Made by a program: the position numbers and the translations under genes. Positions 1 to 6,188 of a stretch of DNA of 7,177 nt are shown piece after piece. The notes beneath the pieces were generated by a model, which did no database searches, had not been told where the DNA came from, and saw only the letters and a program-made list of their open reading frames with translations. This DNA is from Natrinema soli (GTDB taxonomy: Archaea; Halobacteriota; Halobacteria; Halobacteriales; Natrialbaceae). The number at the start of each line of letters is the position of its first letter. The first letter of the stretch is position 1. The stretch covers positions 1 to 7,177 of the forward strand of contig NZ_JAQIVI010000492.1 in assembly GCF_028618695.1 (NCBI RefSeq), read 5' to 3'.

Positions 1-95
1 GCCTGCTCGGGCACGCGCTGTTCGGCGTGGTCCTCGGAGCCGTCTTCGCCGCGGTCGTCGATCTCCGCGATCGCACCCCCGAGACGCCGCTGTAG
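1..95 (+). CDS. C-terminal end of a small membrane protein (5' end outside window)
   Basis: The open frame enters from the left edge, with its first full codon at 3, and ends at TAG 93-95. The 30 visible residues begin LLGHALFGVVLGAVFAAVVD, a glycine/alanine/valine-rich hydrophobic helix with one histidine near its start. A short charged tail, LRDRTPETPL, follows. This looks like the last transmembrane helix and cytoplasmic tail of an integral membrane protein. Too little is visible to assign a family. The codon use (G/C third positions) supports real coding. The next gene on this strand begins 231 bp downstream behind its own promoter, so the two are probably not one operon. Confidence 0.5.
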   Translation, partial: LLGHALFGVVLGAVFAAVVDLRDRTPETPL

Positions 96-326
96 CGGGA
101 CGGCACCGCTGTCTCGCTCCGCCCGTCGTCTCCTCTCGACCGACGCGTCTCGTCCCGCCTGCTCGTCCCCCTTTTCACTGTCCTGCCTTCACCGTACTAC
201 TGTTACCAGCTTCGAGCGTCGCCCCAGTACCCGTCTCGGCATGCGGCCGGCCGTGATAGTTGACAGCCTCCCAACCGATGACTGTTTATTGACTGACCAG
301 CCATTCAGTAGTAGAGCTGACCCGCT
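96..326. other. Intergenic region upstream of the ABC exporter operon
   Basis: I see no gene in these 231 bp. A short pyrimidine-rich stretch ending in CTTTTC (171-176) could end transcription of the upstream membrane protein gene. The right end holds the box A described separately. Confidence 0.4.
285..290 (+). promoter_or_regulatory. Box A (TATA) promoter of the ABC exporter operon
   Basis: TTTATT at 285-290 fits the haloarchaeal box A consensus TTTAWW. It stands out in otherwise GC-rich DNA. Transcription would start about 25 nt downstream (about 312-316), leaving a leader of some 11-15 nt before the ATG at 327. No Shine-Dalgarno motif is visible, as is common for short-leader haloarchaeal mRNAs. 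Confidence 0.5.
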
Positions 327-1463
327 ATGGATGCAATACATGTCGACGGCGTTACCAAGGAATTCGGCGACGTTACCGCGGTCGACGATCTCTCGTTCGC
401 GGTCGAGCGCGGCGAACTGTTCGGCCTGCTCGGCCCGAACGGCGCGGGCAAGTCCACGCTGATCAACATGCTCGTGACGCTTCTCCCCCCGAGTACCGGC
501 ACGGCAACGGTCAACGGCCACGACATTAGAACCGAAAAAGGAGCGGTTCGGTCCAGTCTCGGCATCGTCTTCCAGGAACCCGCCCTCGACGAGGAGCTCA
601 CCGGTGCGGAGAACCTGGCGTTCCACTCGCGACTGTACGGACAGGATCGGGCCGAACGCGCCGAGCGCGTCGACGAGGTGCTCGAACTGGTCGGACTCTC
701 CGCCGAGCGCGACGACCCCGTCGGCACTTACTCCGGGGGGATGAAACGCCGCCTCGAGATCGCCCGCGGGTTGCTGCACGAACCCGCCGTCCTCTTCCTC
801 GACGAGCCGACCGTGGGGCTCGACGCGCGCACCCGCCGCGACACCTGGGAGTACATCGAACGGCTGAACGCGGAGGCCGGCGTCTCGATCGTCCTGACGA
901 CCCACTACATCGAGGAGGCCGACCACCTCTGCGATCGCGTGGCGATCGTCGACGACGGCGACATCGTCTCGATGGACTCGCCGTCGGCGCTCAAAGCGTC
1001 GCTCGGCGCCGACGTCGTCGCCCTCGAGTTCGCGAGCGACGACGACCCGACAGCACTGTTCGACCGGCTCGAGGGGCAGCCGTGGAGCCGCGAGTACACC
1101 GCGAGCGACGACGGCGTCCGGGTCACGGTCGACGACGGCGACGCACGGATCGCCGACCTCGTCCGACTGGCCGACGACGCGGGCGTCCGCATCTCGTCGG
1201 TCGATCTCCGCGAGCCGTCCCTCGAGAACGTCTTCCTCGAACTGACCGATCGCTCGGCGGCGGGCAGCGACCGGAACGGGGCAGCCACCGGGGACCGGAC
1301 CGTGATGGCGAGCGGTGACCAGACGGGGAAGGCGCTCGAGTCCGACGACGGCGGTGAGGCGGGCGGAGGGACTGCGAGCCATTCGATGGACTCGAGCGGT
1401 CGCTCGGGTGGAAAGGGAGGCGACGATCGCTCGAGCGCGGTTTCCACGGAGGATCGGCCATGA
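327..1463 (+). CDS. ABC transporter ATP-binding protein, DrrA-type (drug/lipid export)
   Basis: This is the ATPase subunit of an ABC-2 type exporter; it hydrolyses ATP at the cytoplasmic face to drive the permease encoded next. All nucleotide-binding motifs are present: Walker A GPNGAGKST (36-44), Q-loop Q83, signature YSGGMKRR (135-142), Walker B VLFLDEP (155-161), D-loop GLDARTR (164-170) and switch His193. A C-terminal region follows that is typical of DrrA-like ATPases (DUF4162-like), ending in the conserved PSLENVFLELT (297-307). The last about 70 residues (310-378) are an unusual low-complexity tail rich in Gly, Ser, Asp and Arg, beyond the usual family end. The ATG at 327 sits just behind a box A. 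The TGA overlaps the permease start (ATGA, 1460-1463), implying translational coupling. The substrate cannot be inferred. The family is certain; drug resistance is only the family's label. Confidence 0.95.
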   Translation: MDAIHVDGVTKEFGDVTAVDDLSFAVERGELFGLLGPNGAGKSTLINMLVTLLPPSTGTATVNGHDIRTEKGAVRSSLGIVFQEPALDEELTGAENLAFHSRLYGQDRAERAERVDEVLELVGLSAERDDPVGTYSGGMKRRLEIARGLLHEPAVLFLDEPTVGLDARTRRDTWEYIERLNAEAGVSIVLTTHYIEEADHLCDRVAIVDDGDIVSMDSPSALKASLGADVVALEFASDDDPTALFDRLEGQPWSREYTASDDGVRVTVDDGDARIADLVRLADDAGVRISSVDLREPSLENVFLELTDRSAAGSDRNGAATGDRTVMASGDQTGKALESDDGGEAGGGTASHSMDSSGRSGGKGGDDRSSAVSTEDRP

Positions 1464-2230
1464 AACTCGTCGACCCGCAGGCGATCTACGGGCTCTGGCT
1501 GCGCGATACGAAGCGATTCCTCCGATCGCCGTCGCGTATCGTCGGCTCGCTGGCGATGCCGCTGCTGTTCCTCGTCTTCATGGGGTTCGGATTTCAGGGC
1601 GCGGCGATCCCGGGCCTTCCCGAGGACGTCGACTATCTGCAGTACCTCGTGCCCGGAATCGTCGGCTTCACGATGCTGTTCGGTGCGTCCTTCGCCGGTC
1701 TCTCGATCCTCGCGGATCAGGACGTCGGCTTCCTGAAGGAGATTCTCGTCGCGCCCGTGAGTCGCACCTCGATCGTCCTCGGCCGGATCGCGGGTGGGTC
1801 GACGACGGCGCTCGTGCAGGCCCTCCTGATCCTCGGGCTCTCGATTCCGCTCGGGTTCGCGCCCGTGAGCCTGCTCTCGCTCCCGATCGCGGCCGCCTTC
1901 CTCGTGCTCCTCGCGATCACGTTCGTCGGCTTCGGGATCGCGCTGGCCTCCCAGTTCAGCGACAGCGAGGGGTTCGGTCTGATCGTCCAGTTCGTCATCT
2001 TCCCGCTCTTCTTCCTCTCCGGGGCGCTGTACCCGCTCGAGGGGCTTCCGAGTTCGGTGCGGTATCTGGCGTACGCGAACCCGCTGACGTACGGGGTCGA
2101 CGGCCTGCGAGCGGTGCTGGTCGGCACCTCGTCGTTTTCGGTGCTGCTCGATCTCGGCGCGCTCGTCGTCTCGTCGGTCGCGATGGTCGCGATCGGTGCG
2201 GCGCTGTTCCAGCGCGTCGAGGCGGTCTGA
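1460..2230 (+). CDS. ABC-2 type transporter permease, DrrB-like
   Basis: This 256-residue integral membrane protein is the partner of the upstream ATPase. Six hydrophobic segments are visible at roughly 27-47, 61-84, 106-130, 139-164, 171-192 and 228-250, the usual ABC-2 permease topology. Family-typical motifs are present: FLKEILVAPVSR (91-102), the coupling-loop sequence after helix 2, and SGALYPLEGLP (187-197) near the fifth helix. The N-terminal cytoplasmic stretch WLRDTKRFLRSPSR (13-26) also matches the family. The start ATG overlaps the ATPase stop codon, so the pair is one operon and likely assembles as a dimer of each subunit. It ends at TGA 2228-2230, 52 bp from the end of the convergent sulfatase gene. 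The exported substrate is unknown. Confidence 0.93.
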   Translation: MKLVDPQAIYGLWLRDTKRFLRSPSRIVGSLAMPLLFLVFMGFGFQGAAIPGLPEDVDYLQYLVPGIVGFTMLFGASFAGLSILADQDVGFLKEILVAPVSRTSIVLGRIAGGSTTALVQALLILGLSIPLGFAPVSLLSLPIAAAFLVLLAITFVGFGIALASQFSDSEGFGLIVQFVIFPLFFLSGALYPLEGLPSSVRYLAYANPLTYGVDGLRAVLVGTSSFSVLLDLGALVVSSVAMVAIGAALFQRVEAV

Positions 2231-2282
2231 GTGGCGACTGCTGTTTCACCACTCAGTTACTGCGTGATGGTGGACGAGGTCG
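2231..2282. other. Short convergent spacer between permease and sulfatase genes
   Basis: These 52 bp lie between two gene ends that face each other. CACCA (near 2247) and TGGTG (near 2268) can pair around a long loop, and CAGTTACTG lies between them. This is a possible weak bidirectional terminator, but no clear T-run follows on either strand. Confidence 0.2.
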
Positions 2283-3530
2283 CTACACTTTGTCGGCGAT
2301 CGGGAGGTCGCCGACGGCCCCGACGATCCGTTCGCGCTCGGATTTCGCCTCTTCCCAGTCGTCGACCAGTCGGCGGCCGATCGCGCGCAGTTCCTCGTTC
2401 TCCAGCGGCTCTTCCTCCGGCAGCGCGCGAAGCCGCTCCTCACCCGTGTGCGTTCTGGCGTACTTCCAGTTCTCACCGCGAACGCACGTGGTCGGATTCC
2501 GGTTCCGCGTGACCACCCAGGGGTCCGTCAGCGACTCGTAGTCGCCGCCCGCCGCCAGCGTCGAGACGAGTTCTGGCAGCCGCCGCAGGGAGAACGGCTG
2601 CGTCACGGTATCGGTCGGTCCGTTGGCGACGACCAGCGGGACCCGGGCGAGCTCTTCGTGCGGGTACCCGCCGTGGCCGTAGCGGCCGTGTTCGCCGAAC
2701 AGTTCGCCGTGGTCCGCGTGAATCACGATCAGCGGATCCTCGTCCATCTCGTCGAGATCGGCCAGCAGCTGCGAGAGGAACGCGTCGGTGTGTCGAACCG
2801 TGTCCTCGTACGCGTCCAAGAGCGCCGCGCGGAACCGCTCGTCGAACCAGTCCGGTCGGCCGGCGTACATCCACATATTCGCCAGGTACGTCATCACTCT
2901 CGAGCGCGAGCGATACTCATCGCCCGGGATGTAGGGGAGGTGTGGATCGACCAGGAACGACCACATGAAGTACGGCTCGTCGGCGCTCTCGAGCCACGAC
3001 GTCATCTCGTCGTAATACGTCTCCCACGACATGAACATGTCCTGGCCCTGCCACCAGTTGAGGGCCTGGACGAGCGCGTAGCGGATCGAGTTCTCCGGCT
3101 TCCCGCCCTCGATGAGCCCCTGAGAGAGGTCCTCGTCCATGAAATCCTCGAAGCGGTCGAAGCCGGCATCGAAGCCGAAGTGACTCGAGGTCCACGGATT
3201 CGCGGTGAACCCCGCCGTTTCGTACCCGGCCGCCGACAGCCGCTCGGGAAGCGTCCGACGCGATCGGAGGTGCGACCGAATGTGGGTCCGCATCTGCGCT
3301 TTGGTTATCTCCGTGCTGCCCGGTCGCTCGACGGCGTGCGATCCCGTCATGAACGTCGTCGCCGACTCGTGCGTCGCCGGCCCCGTCGCGATCGCGTTCT
3401 CGAACGCGAGTCCCTCGTCGGCGAGTCGCTCGAGGGTCGGCATCGATCCCGACGAGTCGTCCGCATAGCCACAGTAATCGAGTCGAAGACTGTCGACAGT
3501 CAGTAGTATAACGTTCCGTTGATCGCCCAT
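2283..3530 (-). CDS. Sulfatase-like hydrolase/transferase (alkaline phosphatase superfamily)
   Basis: This 415-residue soluble protein has the sulfatase (PF00884-type) fold signature. The N-terminal NVILLTVDSLRLDYCGY carries a metal-binding Asp13. PTLERLADEGLAFENA (31-46) is a typical second block, DPHLPY (195-200) follows, and HADHGE (271-276) with Asp273/His274 plus EHGRYGHGG (280-288) supplies the remaining metal-site residues. The usual Cys/Ser-x-Pro-x-Arg formylglycine motif is absent. The corresponding stretch GPATHESATTFMTG (50-63) puts Thr53 at the nucleophile position and Ala57 where Arg is expected. In this superfamily Thr nucleophiles occur in phosphodiesterases and phosphotransferases (NPP, LtaS, EptA types), so a phospho-ester substrate is as likely as a sulfate ester. 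There is no signal peptide or membrane segment. ATG 3528-3530 directly precedes the conserved first strand and has a box A upstream. Substrate unknown. Confidence 0.88.
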   Translation of the reverse strand: MGDQRNVILLTVDSLRLDYCGYADDSSGSMPTLERLADEGLAFENAIATGPATHESATTFMTGSHAVERPGSTEITKAQMRTHIRSHLRSRRTLPERLSAAGYETAGFTANPWTSSHFGFDAGFDRFEDFMDEDLSQGLIEGGKPENSIRYALVQALNWWQGQDMFMSWETYYDEMTSWLESADEPYFMWSFLVDPHLPYIPGDEYRSRSRVMTYLANMWMYAGRPDWFDERFRAALLDAYEDTVRHTDAFLSQLLADLDEMDEDPLIVIHADHGELFGEHGRYGHGGYPHEELARVPLVVANGPTDTVTQPFSLRRLPELVSTLAAGGDYESLTDPWVVTRNRNPTTCVRGENWKYARTHTGEERLRALPEEEPLENEELRAIGRRLVDDWEEAKSERERIVGAVGDLPIADKV

Positions 3531-3558
3531 TCTGTCGAGACGCTATTCGGCCACGGTG

Positions 3559-3565
3559 ATTAATA
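3559..3565 (-). promoter_or_regulatory. Probable box A of the sulfatase-like gene
   Basis: Reading the minus strand, TATTAAT (3565 down to 3559) is an AT-rich element centred about 32 nt upstream of the ATG at 3530. A start about 25 nt downstream would give a nearly leaderless transcript. Confidence 0.4.
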
Positions 3566-3593
3566 CCGGTGTCGTATTCGGCAGTCTCAACCA

Positions 3594-3599
3594 TTTATA
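3594..3599 (+). promoter_or_regulatory. Box A promoter of the ribbon-helix-helix-like gene
   Basis: TTTATA at 3594-3599 is a near-perfect haloarchaeal box A. The predicted start near 3621-3624 leaves a leader of about 16-19 nt before the ATG at 3640. It lies about 30 bp from the sulfatase box A on the other strand, so one bound protein could affect both promoters. Confidence 0.5.
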
Positions 3600-3639
3600 C
3601 GCCGGGTAATAATCTAGCTCGCCCGCCGATAGTCGCTTC

Positions 3640-3891
3640 ATGGCACCGAATCAGACCGTTTCGCTGGACCGCGACGACCACGAATCGATCGCACTCCCGT
3701 CGGAACTCGTCTCGCGGATCGAATCTCGAGTCCCCAGAAGCGACTTCGACTCGGCCGCCGAGTACGTGACGTTCGTCGTCGAAGAGGTCCTGGCCACCGT
3801 CGAGGCCGAAACCGAAACGGACGACTACGAGGCGGAAGCGCAGGACGAAGTCGAAGCGCGCCTCGAGTCGCTTGGCTACCTCGAGAGCTAG
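3640..3891 (+). CDS. Small acidic protein with ribbon-helix-helix-like N-terminus, divergent from the sulfatase
   Basis: This 83-residue protein has a short strand SIALP (16-20), a helix SELVSRIESRV (21-31) and a second helix after SDFDSAAEYVTFVVEEVL (34-51). That pattern resembles CopG/ribbon-helix-helix proteins, though the usual basic DNA-contact strand is not evident. A strongly acidic stretch (55-70) follows, then a tail VEARLESLGYLES (71-83). The Arg-Leu-x-x-Leu-Gly-Tyr-Leu tail resembles sequences that end many sulfatases, suggesting a link with the divergent sulfatase-like gene. The start ATG at 3640 sits behind a good box A. The protein could be a regulator of the sulfatase gene or a small accessory or interaction protein; function is not established. 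Being a real gene is likely from codon bias and the promoter. Confidence 0.75.
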   Translation: MAPNQTVSLDRDDHESIALPSELVSRIESRVPRSDFDSAAEYVTFVVEEVLATVEAETETDDYEAEAQDEVEARLESLGYLES

Positions 3892-3905
3892 CGATTCACC
3901 GAACC

Positions 3906-3931
3906 GTGTGCGGACCGGGATTTGAACCCGG
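3906..3931 (-). repeat. tRNA 3'-end-like remnant (T-arm plus acceptor strand), possible attachment site
   Basis: On the minus strand this reads as a complete T-arm (CCGGG, TTCAAAT, CCCGG) followed by an acceptor strand TCCGCAC and A. No matching 5' acceptor (GTGCGGA) or anticodon arm lies within the next several hundred bases. It matches positions 6740-6765, the 3' part of the intact tRNA-Gly gene, at 25 of 26 bases, with 22 consecutive identical bases (3910-3931 = 6744-6765) in the same orientation. A duplicated tRNA 3' end downstream of the intact gene is the usual trace of integration into a tRNA. Confidence 0.6.
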
Positions 3932-4103
3932 CTGCGAGACGATCACCCTCGCCGTCTGCGCCTTCGCTGCTGGTCGGGGCCCCACCAAGCCCGGCCCCTC
4001 GCTCGCTGGTGGTCGTCACCGGTCATCACGTTCATGGTCGGTCAGCTCGGCTTGTCCGCCGCGGTCTCGATCTTTGGGGTGGCCGACGACCTCCCAAGAG
4101 AGT

Positions 4104-4120
4104 GCGGCGCTATGCGCCGC
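4104..4120. repeat. Perfect hairpin GCGGCGC-TAT-GCGCCGC
   Basis: Seven perfectly paired bases flank a three-base loop (TAT). It is the first in a group of similar hairpins between the tRNA-like remnant and the transporter gene. Confidence 0.6.
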
Positions 4121-4222
4121 GGCAAGGCAACGGCCGACGGCCGTGAACCGAGGGAGCGGAGTACTTTTCGTCGAAGCGAAGCGGTATCGAAGATCCCGTG
4201 AGGCTGTCGGCACGAAGTCGTT

Positions 4223-4243
4223 CGAAACGGCGAAGCCGTTTCG
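4223..4243. repeat. Perfect hairpin, 9-bp stem CGAAACGGC with GAA loop
   Basis: CGAAACGGC (4223-4231) pairs fully with GCCGTTTCG (4235-4243) around a GAA loop. Confidence 0.6.
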
Positions 4244-4251
4244 TGATGCCC

Positions 4252-4266
4252 CAAATCTACGATTTG
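4252..4266. repeat. Perfect hairpin CAAATC-TAC-GATTTG
   Basis: A six-base AT-rich stem surrounds a TAC loop, again three bases. It lies just 9 bases beyond the previous hairpin. Confidence 0.5.
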
Positions 4267-4306
4267 TTAACACGCCGACTGCTCGACGACGTTGTCCTCC
4301 GCTGTC

Positions 4307-4329
4307 GTCGGGCGGCGTCGACGCCCGAC
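4307..4329. repeat. Hairpin, 8-bp stem GTCGGGCG with 7-base loop
   Basis: GTCGGGCG (4307-4314) pairs with CGCCCGAC (4322-4329). Its right arm overlaps the left arm of the next hairpin at 4327-4329, so the two structures are mutually exclusive at their edges. Confidence 0.5.
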
Positions 4330-4359
4330 TGGAAGCGATTCCTTCGGAATCGCCCAGTC
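4327..4359. repeat. Long hairpin, 14 paired bases with TTC loop
   Basis: The inner stem GCGATTCC (4335-4342) pairs with GGAATCGC (4346-4353) around a TTC loop. The outer stem GACTGG (4327-4332) pairs with CCAGTC (4354-4359), with only AA unpaired on the left. This is the strongest fold in the group. It sits 68 bp past the transporter stop codon, so it could also act as a 3'-end structure for that mRNA. Confidence 0.6.
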
Positions 4360-4426
4360 CGAGCGGGTTTTCGCTCTCTCGAACGACTGCGCAAACGTTC
4401 GGTTCGCACTGCGCGACTCGTCTCAG

Positions 4427-5854
4427 TCAGTCCGTGCTCTCGCTCGGTTGCGGTCGGTTTTCGGAGACGGAACGGCGGGCCACTACGACGAGCGCCATCA
4501 CCGTCAGCAGCGTCGCGACCAACAACAGTCCCGTTCCCGCTGAGAGCCCGACTAGGCCCGCAACGTCGGCGTAGAACGTAAAGAGGAGAAACGCTGGGAA
4601 GAGGGTCCCGATCGCGTATCGCCACGGGATCACCAGTGGGCGTGAGAGCTGTCCCGCGCCTTCGAGGTACTCCTCGATCGCGGCCGGACCGAGGACCCAG
4701 GCCGTGTACACCATGAACCCGGTCAGGCCGAGCACCAGGAGTAGATCGACGAGGTGGTCCGCGAACAGCGTAAACACCGCGGGGCTGAACGCGTTCACGC
4801 CGCCAGTGAGTGCGATCAGCGCGAATAGCCCTCGGGTCGCCGTCGACCGCTCGAGATCGAACTCGTCAACCAGAAACGAGACCGGAATCTCGAGCATACT
4901 GATCAGACTCGTCAGGGCTGCGAGGAGAACGACGAGGAAGAAGACCGCGCCGAGAAGTCGCCCGCCGGGCAGGCTCGCGAACGCGCCGGCGATCCCGATG
5001 AACAGGGCTCCGGGGCCGCCCGCAGTCGGTCCCGGCGCGAACGAAAACAGCAACGGGAACACCACGAGGCCGGCCAGGATGCCGATACCGAGATTGAACA
5101 CAGCGATAGCCGAGGCGTCGAGGGGCAGCGAGCGGTCGTCGTCGACGTAGGAGGCGTAGGTGATCATCGTCCCGCTGCCGATCGAGAGAGTGAACAGCGC
5201 CTGGCCGGCGGCGTCTCCCAGTACCGATAGGAAGTTCTCCGCGAGGTAGGCACCGTCGAATTCGAGGTAGAACTCGTATCCCTGCACGGCGCCGGGTTGT
5301 CGAGCCGCCCAGATCGCGAGTCCGACGAGCAACACGACGACGCCGGGTATCATCACCTTCGTCGTCGCCTCGATGCCGCGTCTGATCCCCGCGGCGACGA
5401 TCAGAGACGTGGCCGCGAGGACGGCGAGTTGGTAGCCGAACGCTTCGGCACCGTAGCTGATCGCCGCGAAGTGGGTTTCGGGATCCGCGAAATAGGCACC
5501 CGTCGCGCTCTCGAGGAAGTACCGAAGGATCCATCCGCCGACGACGCTGTAGAACGACATCAGCATGATCGAGGTGACGACACAGAGCACGCCTAACGCC
5601 GTCCAGAAACGCGATCCACCGAGCGATTTGAACGCCCCCACTGGGTTCCGATTCGACCGTCGACCGATCACGAACGCGGCCAGCAATCCCGGAACCCCGA
5701 CGACGAGGACGATGAGCAGATACAACAGTAGAAAGGCGCTCCCGCCGTTCTCCGCGGTCATCCAGGGAAATCGCCAGATGTTCCCCAGTCCGATCGCACT
5801 TCCGACCGCGGCCAAGATGAATCCAGCGCGACTCGCCCAACTCTCACGTACCAT
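4427..5854 (-). CDS. Sodium-dependent transporter, NSS/SNF family (LeuT-like)
   Basis: This 475-residue Na+-coupled symporter of the neurotransmitter:sodium symporter family probably imports an amino acid or related amine. About 11-12 membrane helices are visible, with the LeuT-type core. TM1 reads AAVGSAIGLGNIWRFPW (15-31) with Na+-site residues Ala20 and Asn25 and the gate Arg28. TM3 has Tyr102 at the position of LeuT Tyr108. TM6 reads FTLSIGSGTMITYASY (221-236), matching the substrate-site Phe253/Thr254/Ser256 of LeuT. TM8 reads AALTSLIS (312-319), matching the Na2 ligands Ala351/Thr354/Ser355. LeuT Asn21 is Ser19 here. The alignment is by eye. The length is normal for prokaryotic members. 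The last 15 residues are a hydrophilic tail. ATG 5852-5854 starts directly before the conserved SWASRAGFILA block. The gene stands alone, flanked by non-coding and decayed DNA. Substrate unknown. Confidence 0.93.
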   Translation of the reverse strand: MVRESWASRAGFILAAVGSAIGLGNIWRFPWMTAENGGSAFLLLYLLIVLVVGVPGLLAAFVIGRRSNRNPVGAFKSLGGSRFWTALGVLCVVTSIMLMSFYSVVGGWILRYFLESATGAYFADPETHFAAISYGAEAFGYQLAVLAATSLIVAAGIRRGIEATTKVMIPGVVVLLVGLAIWAARQPGAVQGYEFYLEFDGAYLAENFLSVLGDAAGQALFTLSIGSGTMITYASYVDDDRSLPLDASAIAVFNLGIGILAGLVVFPLLFSFAPGPTAGGPGALFIGIAGAFASLPGGRLLGAVFFLVVLLAALTSLISMLEIPVSFLVDEFDLERSTATRGLFALIALTGGVNAFSPAVFTLFADHLVDLLLVLGLTGFMVYTAWVLGPAAIEEYLEGAGQLSRPLVIPWRYAIGTLFPAFLLFTFYADVAGLVGLSAGTGLLLVATLLTVMALVVVARRSVSENRPQPSESTD

Positions 5855-5883
5855 CCTGTCTCAGGGAACCGACTCGGCGCGCA

Positions 5884-5889
5884 TAAGAA
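5884..5889 (-). promoter_or_regulatory. Possible weak box A of the Na+ symporter gene
   Basis: On the minus strand TTCTTATG lies about 30-35 nt upstream of the start codon at 5854, the spacing expected for a short-leader transcript. The match to TTTAWW is poor. GATAAA (5898-5893, same strand) is an alternative. Confidence 0.25.
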
Positions 5890-5892
5890 TTG

Positions 5893-5898
5893 TTTATC
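5893..5898 (+). promoter_or_regulatory. Box A facing right, spaced for a leaderless start at 5924
   Basis: TTTATC at 5893-5898 lies about 26-28 bases before an ATG at 5924, which is the ideal spacing for a leaderless haloarchaeal transcript. The frame from that ATG stops after 17 residues (TAG 5975-5977), so this may be the surviving promoter of the decayed gene downstream. Confidence 0.35.
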
Positions 5899-5996
5899 AG
5901 TGACTCAGTTCATTCGCGGTGACATGGAATCACGCAATCTGAATACGACGCGTAACCCGGTCAGTTCGCATCTGTAGTCACCGGAGGCACTGTGTC

Positions 5997-6188
5997 CGAG
6001 AAGCGGGTAACCAGCCAATAATTACGCTATAAGATGGGCCGATTCGTGAGAGACTCACCGCGTTATTGAACCGGCTTCCCAGTGACGGGGAACCAATCGC
6101 CGTCGGCAGATGGGACGCGGATACTGCGGACCGTGCACGTGATGCCATTGACGAGTCACGCGAGGACTTCGATATAACGTTTCCTTAA
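5997..6188 (+). pseudogene. Remnant of a small gene with an in-frame ochre codon
   Basis: In one frame (codons at 5997, 6000 and so on) the text reads REAGNQPIITL, then TAA (6030-6032), then DGPIRERLTALLNRLPSDGE. It continues with PIAVGRWDADTADRARD and ends DESREDFDITFP at TAA 6186-6188. The charged, amphipathic composition with many Asp, Glu and Arg is that of a haloarchaeal soluble protein and continues on both sides of the stop, as if a Glu or Lys codon had mutated. No ATG is found in this frame upstream. A leaderless ATG at 5924 lies in another frame, so a frameshift or 5' loss is also likely. Third-position G/C is lower than in the neighbours. I do not recognise the family. The left boundary is uncertain; 6033-6188 is the firmer part. 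Confidence 0.42.

Larger units (their letters stand above)
3892..4426. other. Non-coding, hairpin-rich stretch
   Basis: I see no convincing gene in these 535 bp. The region opens with the tRNA-like remnant and carries a series of short inverted repeats, several with loops of exactly three bases (listed separately). An open frame runs across it on the + strand from 3906 to 4574, but it starts by translating the tRNA remnant and overlaps the transporter gene, so it is taken as chance. Stems of 6 bp also occur at 3976-3998 (GGGGCC/GGCCCC, 11-base loop). Similar material may be repeated elsewhere in the genome; this cannot be tested here. Confidence 0.5.

Noticed and set aside
189..1382. Long antisense open frame opposite the ABC ATPase gene
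   Set aside because: It mirrors the ATPase gene, has an arginine/valine-rich composition typical of antisense GC-rich frames, and shows no motifs.
2448..3506. Long + strand open frame opposite the sulfatase-like gene
   Set aside because: The sulfatase-like frame has all the family motifs. The opposite frame is arginine-rich with no domain signal.
3906..4200. A full, possibly intron-containing tRNA gene ending at 3908
   Set aside because: Only the T-arm and the 3' acceptor strand are present. No matching 5' acceptor GTGCGGA, D-arm or anticodon arm could be found on the minus strand within several hundred bases.
3906..4426. CRISPR array
   Set aside because: The inverted repeats differ in sequence and spacing; there is no repeated unit with regular spacers.
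3906..4574. Long + strand open frame (222 codons)
   Set aside because: Its first residues translate the antisense of a tRNA T-arm, it crosses a hairpin-rich region, and it overlaps the 3' end of the NSS transporter. GC-rich DNA commonly gives such frames.
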